A stretch of DNA of 32,068 bases from Candidatus Rokuibacteriota bacterium (GTDB lineage Bacteria; Methylomirabilota; Methylomirabilia; Rokubacteriales; CSP1-6): the NCBI GenBank assembly GCA_003221655.1, contig QHSV01000027.1, positions 1-32,068 of the forward strand. Direction: 5' to 3'. Numbering within the stretch: the first letter of the stretch is position 1; each line of letters begins with the position of its first letter. The translations under genes were made by a program, and so were the position numbers. The notes below the pieces were generated by a model. That model did no database searches. It was not told the origin of the DNA and worked only from the letters and a program-made list of their open reading frames with translations. Positions 15,657 through 23,622 of the stretch are shown here, one piece after another.

Positions 15657-16372
15657 AGGCGCTGCTCCTCGACCTCGACGACACATTGCTCGACTACTCC
15701 GGCGGCGTGGACCAGAGCTGGACGGAGGCCTGCAGCGCCTGCTGCGCCTCCGCCGGGATCGATCCGGCCGTGCTCGTCACCGCGATCGCCGACACCCGGC
15801 GGTGGTTCTGGGACGACCCGGAGCGCCAACGCCGGGAGCGCTTGAACATGCTCGGGGCCTGGCAGCACATCGTGGAATTCGCCCTCGAGGGCCTCGGCCA
15901 GACCACCACCGGTCTCGCGGCGGCCGTCGCGCGTGACTATGCGGCGCGGCGGAAAGAGAGGATGCGCCTGTTCCCTGAGGCGCTCGACTGCCTGACCGAT
16001 TTCCGGCGCCGGGGCGTGCCGCTGGCTCTCGTTACGAACGGTGACGCCGTCCAGCAACGCGACAAGATCGAGCGTCACGGCCTAGCGCGCTTCTTCGACG
16101 CGATCTTGATCGAGGGCGAGTTCGGCGTGGGCAAGCCCCACGAGGCGGTGTATCGACGGGCGCTACAGGCGCTCGGCGCGGTGCCGACCGAGGCGTGGAT
16201 GGTCGGCGATCATCTCGAGTGGGACGTGGACGCGCCGCAGCAACTCGGACTCAGGGGCGTGTGGATGGACCGCGGGGGACGCGGGCTACCGCCGGACAGC
16301 GCGGTACGGCCTCACTGGATCATCCACTCGCTCGACGAGCTGACCACACCGAGAGGTGAATCCGCCGCTTAG
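15653..16372 (+). CDS. HAD-superfamily hydrolase
   Basis: The protein has 239 residues from GTG 15653, which overlaps the pcp stop. HAD motif I is LLLDLDDTLLDY with nucleophile Asp7 and acid/base Asp9. Motif II is ALVTNGD (Thr), motif III the Lys in GVGKPHEAVYRRAL, and motif IV MVGDHLEWDVDAPQQLG. A helical C1 cap lies between motifs I and II. This arrangement is that of YjjG/phosphoglycolate-phosphatase-like and haloacid dehalogenase-like small phosphatases. The substrate is unknown. Its stop overlaps the stop of the convergent small Cys-rich frame by 4 bases, and a CCGCCGC/GCGGCGG stem spans the stop. Confidence 0.9.
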   Translation: MKALLLDLDDTLLDYSGGVDQSWTEACSACCASAGIDPAVLVTAIADTRRWFWDDPERQRRERLNMLGAWQHIVEFALEGLGQTTTGLAAAVARDYAARRKERMRLFPEALDCLTDFRRRGVPLALVTNGDAVQQRDKIERHGLARFFDAILIEGEFGVGKPHEAVYRRALQALGAVPTEAWMVGDHLEWDVDAPQQLGLRGVWMDRGGRGLPPDSAVRPHWIIHSLDELTTPRGESAA

Positions 16373-16605
16373 CGGCGGCCGTGGACGACGTCGCACCAGC
16401 GCCGGTTGTCGTCGCCGCCCGCCTCGGCACTCCCCGACAGGTACGCGGACGCGGTTACCACCTCGTCGTCGGCGCCGTCACGCGCCGGAGAGTGGGATTC
16501 GCACCAGCGCACGTCGAGGATTTCCTGGCTTGGGTCGGCATCGGGCTCACAACCAGGACAGTAGGCGCGGGCGACACATGGAGTGTCTGGAAGGTAATCC
16601 GTCAC
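16369..16605 (-). CDS. Small Cys-rich protein, possible zinc-binding
   Basis: A 78-residue frame starts at GTG 16605. It holds a plausible zinc ligand set Cys16-x2-Cys19 (YCPGCEPDADP) and Cys35-x2-His38 (VRWCESHSP), spaced by 15 residues, followed by an acidic, Ala/Gly-rich tail. No family is recognised with certainty. Upstream an 11-codon frame (ATG 16638) ends with TGA overlapping the GTG, preceded by AAAGGA, so coupled initiation is possible. It is tail-to-tail with the HAD gene with a 4 nt overlap. It may be non-coding; the ligand-like spacing is the main argument for it. Confidence 0.45.
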   Translation of the reverse strand: MTDYLPDTPCVARAYCPGCEPDADPSQEILDVRWCESHSPARDGADDEVVTASAYLSGSAEAGGDDNRRWCDVVHGRR

Positions 16606-16937
16606 CGGTTTATGGCGAGAATCTGCTGCACCGCCATTCCTTTCTCATATTAGGGTAGCCACCCACCTATGCATGCAAAAATTAAACCGGCGGGCGAGCC
16701 TCAGGATCCCGGCGACGGACGTCGACAGAACGAGCGATTTCAGGCTGATCCAGATCGGCTGGAGAGGGTGGCAAAGTCCTCACCGCAGTGAAGGTCTTAC
16801 ACGGTGAGGGCAAACCGGGCCTTTCCGAGCCTTGAGGTGACGAAAATGTCAGCACACGTGGACGGCCTGACATTGGCTGGCCCGCGCCTTCCTCGTTGAC
16901 GTAGACTCCTCGTGGCTTCGATCCGGGAAATGACGCG
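16606..16937. other. Intergenic region with two inverted repeats upstream of the enolase-superfamily gene
   Basis: I see no convincing gene in this stretch. It holds an AT-rich patch at 16646-16688, CCTCACCG/CGGTGAGG (16778-16785 and 16802-16809, 16 nt loop) and AATGTCAG/CTGACATT (16845-16852 and 16867-16874, 14 nt loop). These could form consecutive stem-loops in a leader RNA or be protein-binding sites. TTGACG at about 16890 has no good -10 partner. No known riboswitch is recognised. Confidence 0.4.
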
Positions 16938-18077
16938 ATGAAGATCATCGAACTCAAGGCCTATCCCACGTCCTTCCCTGTGCCGCCCGAGGGCAGCGTG
17001 ACGCTCGGCATCGGCCGAGCAGTGAAGCGCGATGCAGTCGTCGTCAAGGTGACGACCGACGATGGCGTCGTCGGCTGGGGCGAGTCGCACCACGGCCGCG
17101 CGCCGGGTGCGGTCGCCCACCTCGTGAACACGACGCTCCGCCAGCTCGTGCTCGGCATGGACGCGGCCGATGTCGTCGGCGTGTGGACGCGCATCTACAA
17201 GATGCAGCTCGGCAGCCACGGTATGGGGGCCGGCACGGCCCTCGCCATGAGCGGGATCGATCCGGCCCTCTGGGACATTCGCGGGAAGGTGACAGGCTGG
17301 CCGCTCTACCGTCTGCTCGGCGGGACCTCGCGGCCCATCCCGGCCTATGCCGGTGGCGTCTCGCTCGGCTATCAGGAACCAGCCGCGCTCGTGGACGAGG
17401 CTCGTCCGCTCGTCGCGGCCGGATACCGGGCCGTGAAGCTCCGCGTCGGCGACACGCCGGGGCGCGACCTCGAGCGCGTGGCCGCCGTCCGGAAGGCGTT
17501 CGGTGACGGCCTGGTCATTCTCGTCGACGCGAACACCGGCTATTCGGTCGCCGACGCGCGCGCCGCCATGCCAGGACTCGACGCGCATGGCGTCGGCTGG
17601 CTCGAGGAGCCGTTTCCGGCTCACGATCACCGCAGCTACGCGCTCGCCGCAACCTTCGGCCGCGTCCCGCTCGCCGCCGGCGAGAACCACTACACGCGCT
17701 TCGAGTTCACGCGCGTGATCGAGGACCGCGTCATCACGATCCTGCAGCCAGACCTCTCGAAGACCGGCGGCATCACCGAAGGGCTCCGCATCGCGGCCAT
17801 GGCTTCGGCGTGGAAGCTCTCGGTCAACCCGCACACGTCGATGACCGGGCTCAACATGGCCGCCTCGATCCACTTCCTGGCCGCGATCGACAACGCCGGC
17901 TATTTCGAGGCGGACGTCTCGAAGGGGAACCTGTTCCGCGACACGCTGGTCGGCACGCCCTATACCCTCGGCAAGGACGGTTGTGTGAGACCACTCGAAA
18001 AGCCCGGTGTCGGGGTCGAGGTTGACGAGGAGTTCCTCGTCAAGCACCCGGTGATCGAGGGGCCGTCGTACGTCTAG
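16938..18077 (+). CDS. Enolase-superfamily enzyme (mandelate racemase/muconate lactonizing type)
   Basis: The protein has 379 residues: an N-terminal capping domain ([16 protein letters not shown] to about residue 125) and a TIM-barrel with the superfamily machinery. The strand-2 base motif is AVKLRVG (Lys-x-Arg), so one of the usual two lysines of KxK is Arg. Metal ligands are Asp in VDANTG, Glu in WLEEPF and Glu in [23 protein letters not shown] carries the strand-6 Asp, and NPHTSMTG the strand-7 His. A His/Asp dyad with KxR suggests the mandelate-racemase subgroup, whose members dehydrate or epimerise acid sugars. The substrate cannot be told. MurA starts 4 nt after the stop. Confidence 0.88.
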   Translation: MKIIELKAYPTSFPVPPEGSVTLGIGRAVKRDAVVVKVTTDDGVVGWGESHHGRAPGAVAHLVNTTLRQLVLGMDAADVVGVWTRIYKMQLGSHGMGAGTALAMSGIDPALWDIRGKVTGWPLYRLLGGTSRPIPAYAGGVSLGYQEPAALVDEARPLVAAGYRAVKLRVGDTPGRDLERVAAVRKAFGDGLVILVDANTGYSVADARAAMPGLDAHGVGWLEEPFPAHDHRSYALAATFGRVPLAAGENHYTRFEFTRVIEDRVITILQPDLSKTGGITEGLRIAAMASAWKLSVNPHTSMTGLNMAASIHFLAAIDNAGYFEADVSKGNLFRDTLVGTPYTLGKDGCVRPLEKPGVGVEVDEEFLVKHPVIEGPSYV

Positions 18078-18081
18078 ACCG

Positions 18082-19386
18082 ATGCCTTCGGTAGATTCGA
18101 CGGCGGGTGACCGCTTCGTGATCGAGGGCGGGCACCCGGTCGGCGGGGACGTGACGCCGAGCGGGAACAAGAACGAAGCGCTGCCCCTCCTCGCGGCGGC
18201 GCTCCTCGCGACGGGGAGTGTCGTGATCGAGAACGTGCCGCGCATCCGGGACGTCACCACGCTGATCGAGCTCCTGCGCGCGCTCGGCGTCGGCGTCGAC
18301 TGGTCGGGGGAGCACGCGGTCGGGGTCGACGCCGGGAGACTCCGCGAGTCGCGGCCCGACGCGGCGCTGGCCTCGGAGATCCGGGCCTCGTTCCTCCTCG
18401 CGGCGCCCCTCCTCGCGCGGACAGGGCTCGCCGTGCTGCCCCGGCCGGGCGGAGACAAGATCGGCCGTCGCAGGCTCGACACCCACCTGCTCGCGCTTCG
18501 CCAGCTCGGCGCCCGGATCACCCTCGACGACGCCTACTATCACCTCGAGCTCTCGGGTCGCTTCCGGGGCGCCGAGATGTTCCTCGACGAGGCCAGTGTC
18601 ACCGGGACGGAGACCGCGGTGATGGCGGCCGCGATGGCCGACGGGCGCACGCGACTGCTGAACGCGGCCTCAGAGCCGCACGTGCAGGGGCTCTGTCATG
18701 CGCTGAACGCGATGGGGGCACGGATCACCGGGATCGGCAGCAACGTCCTCGAGATCGACGGCGTCGGTGAGCTTCACCCGGCCCGGCATCGCGTCGGCCC
18801 GGATCACATCGAGGTCGGATCCTTTGTCGCCGTCGCCGCGATGACCGGCGGCGAGCTGTGTGTGCGGGAGGTGGCTCCGGACCACCTGCGGATGATCAGG
18901 ATGGTGTTCGCCCGGCTCGGCGTGGAGACCCTGATCGAGGGCACGGCCCTTCGGGTGCCCGCCGCGCAGAAGCGAGCCATCGTCGCCGACGTCGACGGCG
19001 CGATCCCCAAGGTCGATGACGCCCCGTGGCCGGGCTTCCCGGCCGACCTCACCCCGTTGGCCCTCGTGCACGCCACCCAATGCGACGGGACCGTGCTGAT
19101 CCACGAGAAGCTCTTCGAGAGCCGCTTGTTCTTCGTCGACAGCCTGATCATGATGGGCGCCCGGATCGTTCTCTGCGATCCCCACCGGGCGCTCGTGATC
19201 GGGCCGAGCCGTCTCCACGGTGCTACCATCGTCTCCCCGGACATTCGGGCCGGGATGGCCCTGATCGCCGCGGCGCTCGCCGCGCACGGCCGCTCGGTCA
19301 TCCGCAACGTGCAGCAGGTGGACCGCGGGTACGAACGCGTCGACGAACGCCTGCGGAGCCTCGGCGCCAGGATCAGCCGGGAGTGA
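18082..19386 (+). CDS. murA: UDP-N-acetylglucosamine 1-carboxyvinyltransferase (MurA) with Asp replacing the catalytic Cys
   Basis: The protein has 434 residues with the two-lobed EPSP-synthase fold. MurA transfers enolpyruvate from PEP to UDP-GlcNAc, the first committed peptidoglycan step. [16 protein letters not shown] (Lys30, Asn31) matches the substrate-binding N-terminus, GFPADL holds the base Asp, and [16 protein letters not shown] is the C-terminal family motif. The active-site loop reads [17 protein letters not shown]: Asp125 stands where most MurA have Cys (GGCAIG). The same Cys-to-Asp change occurs in mycobacterial and chlamydial MurA and gives natural fosfomycin insensitivity. The loop is also unusually basic. 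No other wall genes are near, so it might be a second, divergent MurA-like copy with a different role. Confidence 0.85.
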   Translation: MPSVDSTAGDRFVIEGGHPVGGDVTPSGNKNEALPLLAAALLATGSVVIENVPRIRDVTTLIELLRALGVGVDWSGEHAVGVDAGRLRESRPDAALASEIRASFLLAAPLLARTGLAVLPRPGGDKIGRRRLDTHLLALRQLGARITLDDAYYHLELSGRFRGAEMFLDEASVTGTETAVMAAAMADGRTRLLNAASEPHVQGLCHALNAMGARITGIGSNVLEIDGVGELHPARHRVGPDHIEVGSFVAVAAMTGGELCVREVAPDHLRMIRMVFARLGVETLIEGTALRVPAAQKRAIVADVDGAIPKVDDAPWPGFPADLTPLALVHATQCDGTVLIHEKLFESRLFFVDSLIMMGARIVLCDPHRALVIGPSRLHGATIVSPDIRAGMALIAAALAAHGRSVIRNVQQVDRGYERVDERLRSLGARISRE

Positions 19387-19431
19387 GCACAAGCACTTCA
19401 CTGACGACAACCTGAAATTGGGAGGCCCTGC

Positions 19432-20757
19432 ATGCGTGCCATTCGAGTTCGGGGGACGTTCCTCGGAGGAATCCTCGGCGTCCTGGCCCTCGCCCTCGCC
19501 GCCGCGTCACCAGCTGGCGCGGACGAGACGTGCAACTCGCCCTACATGGGCAACCTGATCAAGGGACAGGAAGATTACCTGTACGTCTGGGCGCTCGGCG
19601 TCAAGAGCATGGGCGACGGCGGCGACAAGCTCGTTACCATCGACGTGAATCCGGCCTCGAGTCGCTACGGCAAGGTGATTCACAAAGTGTCCGTGCGCGG
19701 CCGCGGCGAGGCTCATCACATGGGCTTCACCGACGACCGTCGGTTCCTCTGGGCCGGCGGCCTCGACAATAGCCGCATCTCGATCTTCGACGTCGGAACC
19801 GACCCCGCGCGCCCGAAACTCGTGCAGACGATCGCAGATATGCCGGCCAAGACCGGGTACGTTGGTCCGCACACGTTCTACGCCATGCCCGGCCGGATGC
19901 TCGTCCAGGGCCTGTCCAACGCCAAGGACGGCGGCGGTGTGACCGGAATGGCGCTCTACAGCAACAAGGGCGAGCTGATCGCCACCTACCCCATGCCCGC
20001 CACGGGCGGCGGCGACGGCTACGGCTACGACATCGCGATCAATCCGCAGAAGAACGTGCTGCTGACCTCGAGCTTCACCGGCCGGAAGAACTACATGCGG
20101 AACCTGGGTGAGCTGGTGAAGGACGCCGACGCCATGAAGCGCTTCGGGAACACCATGGCCGTCTGGGATCTCAAGGCGATGAAGCCGAAGAAGGTCCTGA
20201 GCGTTCCCGGCGCGCCGCTCGAGATCCGGTGGTCGCTCAAGGACGGCGACACCTGGGCGATCACCGCCACCGCGCTCACCTCGAAGCTCTGGCTCATCAA
20301 GCCGGACGCCTCCGGCGAGTGGCAGGCCAAGGAGGTCGCGGTCATCGACGACCCGACGAAGATCCCGCTTCCGGTGGACATCAGCATCAACAAGGACGGC
20401 ACCGGGCTGTGGGTCAACACCTTCATGGACGGCAAGACGCGCTACTTCGACCTGTCGAACCCCGAACAGCCCCGCCAGACCTACGAACGGGTCACCGGCA
20501 AGCAGGTCAACATGATCTCCCAGAGCTGGGACGGGACACGCGTCTACATCGCTTCCTCGCTCCTCGCCAACTGGGACAAGGCGGGCGCGGACGACGAGCA
20601 GTTCGTGCGCGGCTTCCGCTGGGACGGCAAGGAGCTCAAGCCCGCCTTCGAGGTCGACTTCTACAAAGAGAAGCTCGGCCGCGCGCATCACATGAAGCTC
20701 GGCTCGAAGGCGATGAAATCCGCGTATGGGCTCGAGCGCACCGCGACGCTCCGCTGA
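19432..20757 (+). CDS. mtoX: Exported SBP56-family protein, probable methanethiol oxidase
   Basis: The protein has 441 residues, preceded by GGGAGG 7 nt before ATG 19432. A signal peptide spans about residues 1-30 (RVRG, hydrophobic core, cleavage after SPAGA). The remainder is the selenium-binding-protein-56 beta-propeller: GDKLVTIDVNPASSRYGKVIH, then EAHHMGFT (His95/His96), GYVGPHTFYAMPG (His147), and GRAHHMKLG (His419/His420) near the end. These are the candidate copper ligands of the methanethiol oxidase group, which converts methanethiol to formaldehyde, sulfide and hydrogen peroxide in the periplasm. The CSSC motif of eukaryotic SELENBP1 is absent, as expected for the exported bacterial form. 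A SCO1 homologue overlaps its end by 32 nt, matching the mtoX gene neighbourhood described in Hyphomicrobium. Selenium binding is not implied. Confidence 0.82.
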   Translation: MRAIRVRGTFLGGILGVLALALAAASPAGADETCNSPYMGNLIKGQEDYLYVWALGVKSMGDGGDKLVTIDVNPASSRYGKVIHKVSVRGRGEAHHMGFTDDRRFLWAGGLDNSRISIFDVGTDPARPKLVQTIADMPAKTGYVGPHTFYAMPGRMLVQGLSNAKDGGGVTGMALYSNKGELIATYPMPATGGGDGYGYDIAINPQKNVLLTSSFTGRKNYMRNLGELVKDADAMKRFGNTMAVWDLKAMKPKKVLSVPGAPLEIRWSLKDGDTWAITATALTSKLWLIKPDASGEWQAKEVAVIDDPTKIPLPVDISINKDGTGLWVNTFMDGKTRYFDLSNPEQPRQTYERVTGKQVNMISQSWDGTRVYIASSLLANWDKAGADDEQFVRGFRWDGKELKPAFEVDFYKEKLGRAHHMKLGSKAMKSAYGLERTATLR

Positions 20758-21469
20758 GCCGCGGTTCGGACGGATCATCACGGTCCTCGCGGCGGTCGCG
20801 GCGCTCGCCACCGCTGCGGGGACCGGACCGGGCGCGGCGCACGAGCCCGACAACCGCCTGCCGGCCTCGGTCACGATGGACTTCGTCCCGCCGCCGCCCG
20901 GGAGCTACGCGCTGCACGCGATCATGCGGGCGCCGGACGGCCCGGTGCTCGATCGCGATGGGCGGCGCCTGCCGCTCTCGCGCTTCACTTCGGGGAAGAT
21001 CACGCTCCTCGGCTTCATCTACACGTCGTGCGCCGATCCCCGGGGCTGTCCGCTGACCTCCCAGGTCTTCTACACAGTACGGCACCGGGTGGCCGAGGAT
21101 CCCGAGCTCCGCGAGCGCGTCCGCCTGGTCTCGCTCAGCTTCGATCCGGCTCGGGACACCCCGGCCGCGATGCGCCACTACGCGGCCAGCATGCCCCGAA
21201 ACGGCGTGGAGTGGGCGTTCCTCACCACCGAGCTCCCCCGGACGCTGGTGCCGCTCCTCGACGGCTTCGGCCAGGACGTTCGCGTCGAGCTCGACGCGCG
21301 CGGTCGGCCCGCCGGGCCGCTTGCGCACGTGCTCAAGGTGTTCCTGATCGACGAGCGTGCGATCGTCCGGGAGATCTACACGACGTCGTACCTCTTCACG
21401 GAGGTCATCCTGAACGATATCAAGACGCTCCGCCTCGAAGGCACGCCGGCGCGACGGGCGGCCCCGTGA
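20726..21469 (+). CDS. SCO1/SenC/PrrC-family copper chaperone/thioredoxin-like protein
   Basis: The protein has 247 residues starting at ATG 20726 inside the end of mtoX. Residues about 15-37 form a signal peptide or membrane anchor (IITVLAAVAALATAAGTGPGAA). The thioredoxin-fold domain has the metal-binding cysteines Cys102 and Cys108 in YTSCADPRGCPL and the third ligand candidate His201 in LAHVLKVFLID. The two cysteines are separated by five residues rather than the three of canonical SCO (CxxxC), a known variant in part of the family. VSLSFDPARDTPAAM is the family signature. In this context it probably supplies copper to, or maintains thiols of, the adjacent periplasmic oxidase. Its stop overlaps the sulfurtransferase start (GTGA). 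Confidence 0.87.
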   Translation: MGSSAPRRSAEPRFGRIITVLAAVAALATAAGTGPGAAHEPDNRLPASVTMDFVPPPPGSYALHAIMRAPDGPVLDRDGRRLPLSRFTSGKITLLGFIYTSCADPRGCPLTSQVFYTVRHRVAEDPELRERVRLVSLSFDPARDTPAAMRHYAASMPRNGVEWAFLTTELPRTLVPLLDGFGQDVRVELDARGRPAGPLAHVLKVFLIDERAIVREIYTTSYLFTEVILNDIKTLRLEGTPARRAAP

Positions 21470-22326
21470 CCTCGCGTGCTCGAGCGCCGGTGACGTCGCC
21501 GCTCGTCACGACCGAATGGCTCGCCGCCAACCTGGGCCGGCGCAACGTGCGGGTGGTCGATGGCTCCTGGCACATGCCCCAGCTCAAGCGTGACGCGCGC
21601 GCCGAGTTCGCGCAGGCGCACATTCCAGGCGCCGGCTTCTTCGACATCGACGCGATCGCCGACACCCGCACGTCGCTCCCGCACATGCTGCCGCGCCCCT
21701 CGGAATTTGCCCGGAGCGTGGGGACTCTGGGAATCGGCGATGGCGACCGCGTGATCGTGTACGACTCGCGCGGGGTCGTCAGCGCCGCGCGCGTGTGGTG
21801 GGCCTTCCGCGCCTTTGGCCACGACGCGGTCGCCGTCCTCGATGGTGGCTTCCCGCGGTGGCGCGCCGAGGGCCGGCCGGTCGAATCGGGCGCGCCGGCG
21901 CCGAGGCCGCGCCGCTTCACCGCGCGCCTCCGCCGGCGCCTCGTCCGCGACCTCGCGAGTATTCGTGGCAATCTCACGAAGCGGCGCGAGCAGGTGCTCG
22001 ACGCCCGCTCGCACGGGCGCTTCGTCGGCACCGAACCCGAGCCGCGCGCGGGCCTTCGCGCCGGGCACATCCCCGGGAGCCTGAACCTCCCATACGATCA
22101 GCTGTACCAGCCCGACGGCACGCTCCTGGGAGCCGACGCCCTCCGGCGGCGATTCGAGACGGCGGGGCTCGACCTCGAGAAGCCCATTGTCGCGTCGTGC
22201 GGGTCGGGCATCACCGCCTCCGTCCTCGCGCTCGGGCTCTACGCGCTCGGACGATCCGACGTCGCGGTCTACGACGGCTCCTGGACCGAGTGGGGCGGTC
22301 GAGCCGATACCCCGATCGAGCGTTAG
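21466..22326 (+). CDS. sseA: Two-domain sulfurtransferase (3-mercaptopyruvate/thiosulfate type)
   Basis: The protein has 286 residues from GTG 21466; GTG 21490 is a slightly shorter alternative. Two rhodanese domains are visible: an inactive N-terminal one (VRVVDGSWHMPQ, HIPGAGFFDID, VIVYDSRGVVSAARVWWAF, VLDGGFPRW) and a catalytic C-terminal one. Cys245 carries the persulfide in SCGSGITAS; the CGSGxT loop is that of mercaptopyruvate sulfurtransferases rather than of classical rhodanese. HIPGSLNLPY precedes it. No signal peptide is seen, so it should be cytosolic. Placed right after methanethiol oxidase and SCO1, it may handle the sulfane or sulfide sulfur released by that system, which is an inference from gene order. 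Confidence 0.9.
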   Translation: MTSRARAPVTSPLVTTEWLAANLGRRNVRVVDGSWHMPQLKRDARAEFAQAHIPGAGFFDIDAIADTRTSLPHMLPRPSEFARSVGTLGIGDGDRVIVYDSRGVVSAARVWWAFRAFGHDAVAVLDGGFPRWRAEGRPVESGAPAPRPRRFTARLRRRLVRDLASIRGNLTKRREQVLDARSHGRFVGTEPEPRAGLRAGHIPGSLNLPYDQLYQPDGTLLGADALRRRFETAGLDLEKPIVASCGSGITASVLALGLYALGRSDVAVYDGSWTEWGGRADTPIER

Positions 22327-22336
22327 GAGGCGCCCG

Positions 22337-22393
22337 ATGGCGACGGTCGAGCTCGAGTTCAGTCCGCTGAGCCACGGAGGGGATGCTGCATGA
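22337..22393 (+). CDS. 18-codon ORF overlapping the PPOX gene start
   Basis: ATG 22337 is preceded by AGGAGG with ideal spacing (6 nt). The frame reads MATVELEFSPLSHGGDAA and ends with TGA overlapping the next ATG (ATGA at 22390-22393). It could be a real micropeptide, but more probably it loads ribosomes onto the downstream gene by coupled termination and re-initiation. Confidence 0.4.
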   Translation: MATVELEFSPLSHGGDAA

Positions 22394-22803
22394 AGCTTTC
22401 CGACGAGATCAAGACGCTCATTCGCGGCGTCAACTTCGCCCATTTCGCGACGCTGATGACTGACGGCTCGCCTCAGGTGGCGCCCGTCTGGGTGGATCTC
22501 GAGGGGGACTCGATCCTCGTGTGCACCGGTGAGGGCTCGCTCAAAGCGAAGAACACCAGGCGGGATCCTCGTGTCGGTCTGTCCATCATCGCGATGGACA
22601 ACCCGTACCAGGAAGCCCAGCTCCGCGGCCGCATCGTCGAGCGCCGGCCCGACCCGGAGTTCAAGACGATGGACCGGAGCGCGCGCAAGTATACGGGCCG
22701 GCCGTTCCCGTTCCGCGACAATCCCACCCAGCGGGTGGTCCTCGTCATCCAGGTCGACCGGGCACGCTATGCCGTCCTGCCGTTCGTCCACGCGCCGGCG
22801 TAG
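22390..22803 (+). CDS. PPOX-class (pyridoxamine-phosphate-oxidase-like) F420- or FMN-dependent protein
   Basis: The 137-residue split-barrel protein starts at ATG 22390 with GGAGGGG upstream. IRGVNFAHFATLMTDGSPQVAPVWVDLEGDSILVCTG is the typical N-terminal strand set. KAKNTRRDPRVGLSI follows, and RKYTGRPFPFRDNPTQRVVLVIQVDRARY is close to the Rv1155-like, F420-associated group. Such proteins bind deazaflavin F420 or FMN and reduce small organic molecules. The substrate is unknown. It is the last intact gene of the plus-strand run that starts with the enolase-superfamily gene; a decayed nitroreductase lies downstream. Confidence 0.85.
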   Translation: MKLSDEIKTLIRGVNFAHFATLMTDGSPQVAPVWVDLEGDSILVCTGEGSLKAKNTRRDPRVGLSIIAMDNPYQEAQLRGRIVERRPDPEFKTMDRSARKYTGRPFPFRDNPTQRVVLVIQVDRARYAVLPFVHAPA

Positions 22804-22857
22804 CTGACACCGGGCGTGAGCGTGCGCGGCGCGTCCTCCTGAAAAGGCGCGGGCGCC

Positions 22858-23240
22858 GTGGTCGTGGTGGCCGGAGCCGGAAGCGCCTGGCGCGCCTGGG
22901 ACCAGGGCGTCTTCAGCGTCGGGCGGGGCCCGGCCTACGAGGCCTGGTACCGTTGGCGGAGCGACCCGGCCGAAGGCCCGGTCGCGCTGGTTCTGGCTCG
23001 CGGCGACACGCGAGACGTTCGTGGCGACCGCCGCGGGCTTCGGCATGCTCATCGTGCGCAATGCGCACGATGATGCGCAACGCCTTTGCGGTGGGCGCGC
23101 CTGGCAGCGCCTCCATCTCGCCGCGACGGCGCACGGGCTCGCACTCCAACCACTGAACCAGCCGACGGAGCGCGCCGACCGCGAGCAGACATTGGGTATC
23201 ACGCGGACGTTCGGAAAGGCCTTCACCCGAGCTTCGGCCA
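22858..23240 (+). pseudogene. Remnant of an Acg-type nitroreductase-family gene
   Basis: Frame 1 near 22880-22990 reads AWRAWDQGVFSVGRGPAYEAW and WRSDPAEGPVALV, which is the start region of the Acg-like FMN nitroreductase family. After about 22990 the homology continues in another frame: TRETFVATAAGFGMLIVRNA, then GRAWQRLHLAATAHGLALQP and LNQPTERADREQTLG, which belong near the C-terminus. About two thirds of the normal protein between the two blocks is gone, the frames do not join, and both ends look eroded. I call it a decayed gene with a large internal deletion. It fills the gap of about 470 bp between the PPOX and VOC genes. Confidence 0.7.
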
Positions 23241-23274
23241 GACCTCTCCGACCATTGGTCTCCCGGCCGGTCGG

Positions 23275-23622
23275 TCAGTCGCAGTAGAGCTCGACCGTGT
23301 AACCGTTCGGGTCTTTGATATAGATCGCGGTGTTACCGCGGCGGCCGTGGACCCGGACGCCCGCGTCCTTGACGCGCGCGCAAACCTTCTTCCACTCGGC
23401 GCGCGGGAAATGCAGGCCGAAGTGGTCGAACCCTCCCGCGTCCGGATCCAATCTGGCTCGCGTCCCGACGAAGTTCAGGAGATCCTGCCCACCGGGCGTC
23501 TCGAGGAAGATCATCCCGTCGTGGGGAAATGCGCGCTGGAGACCGAGGATGTCGACGTAGAAGCGCTCGGTGGTCGGAAGATCACGCGTCTTGAGGGCCA
23601 GATGACGGAGCCCACGATTCAT
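23275..23622 (-). CDS. VOC-superfamily (glyoxalase/bleomycin-resistance fold) protein
   Basis: The single-domain protein has 115 residues from ATG 23622 (a GTG one codon earlier is possible). GLRHLALKTRDLPTTERFYVDILG is the first beta-alpha-beta-beta-beta half; FDHFGLHFPRAEWKKVCARVKDAG and IYIKDPNGYTVELYCD are the second. Candidate metal ligands are His7, His in FDHFGLHF and the Glu in VELYC. The family includes dioxygenases, isomerases and lyases. The ATG overlaps the stop of the NHL-repeat gene (ATGA), so it is the last member of the four-gene minus-strand operon. Confidence 0.88.
   Translation of the reverse strand: MNRGLRHLALKTRDLPTTERFYVDILGLQRAFPHDGMIFLETPGGQDLLNFVGTRARLDPDAGGFDHFGLHFPRAEWKKVCARVKDAGVRVHGRRGNTAIYIKDPNGYTVELYCD

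Noticed and set aside
16381-16653. 90-codon plus-strand frame after the HAD gene
   Set aside because: Lies opposite the Cys-rich candidate, lacks a ribosome site and motifs; the minus-strand reading has better ligand spacing.
16888-16935. TTGACG as -35 of a promoter for the enolase-superfamily gene
   Set aside because: The sequence at the correct distance (CGATCC) is a poor -10, so I do not call a promoter.
16682-16957. 91-codon minus-strand frame in the intergenic region
   Set aside because: No start signal, no motif, and it runs into the start of the enolase-superfamily gene.
19432-20757. Reading the SBP56 protein as a selenium-binding or selenoprotein
   Set aside because: The CSSC selenium-binding motif is absent and there is no in-frame TGA; the exported form beside SCO1 favours methanethiol oxidase.
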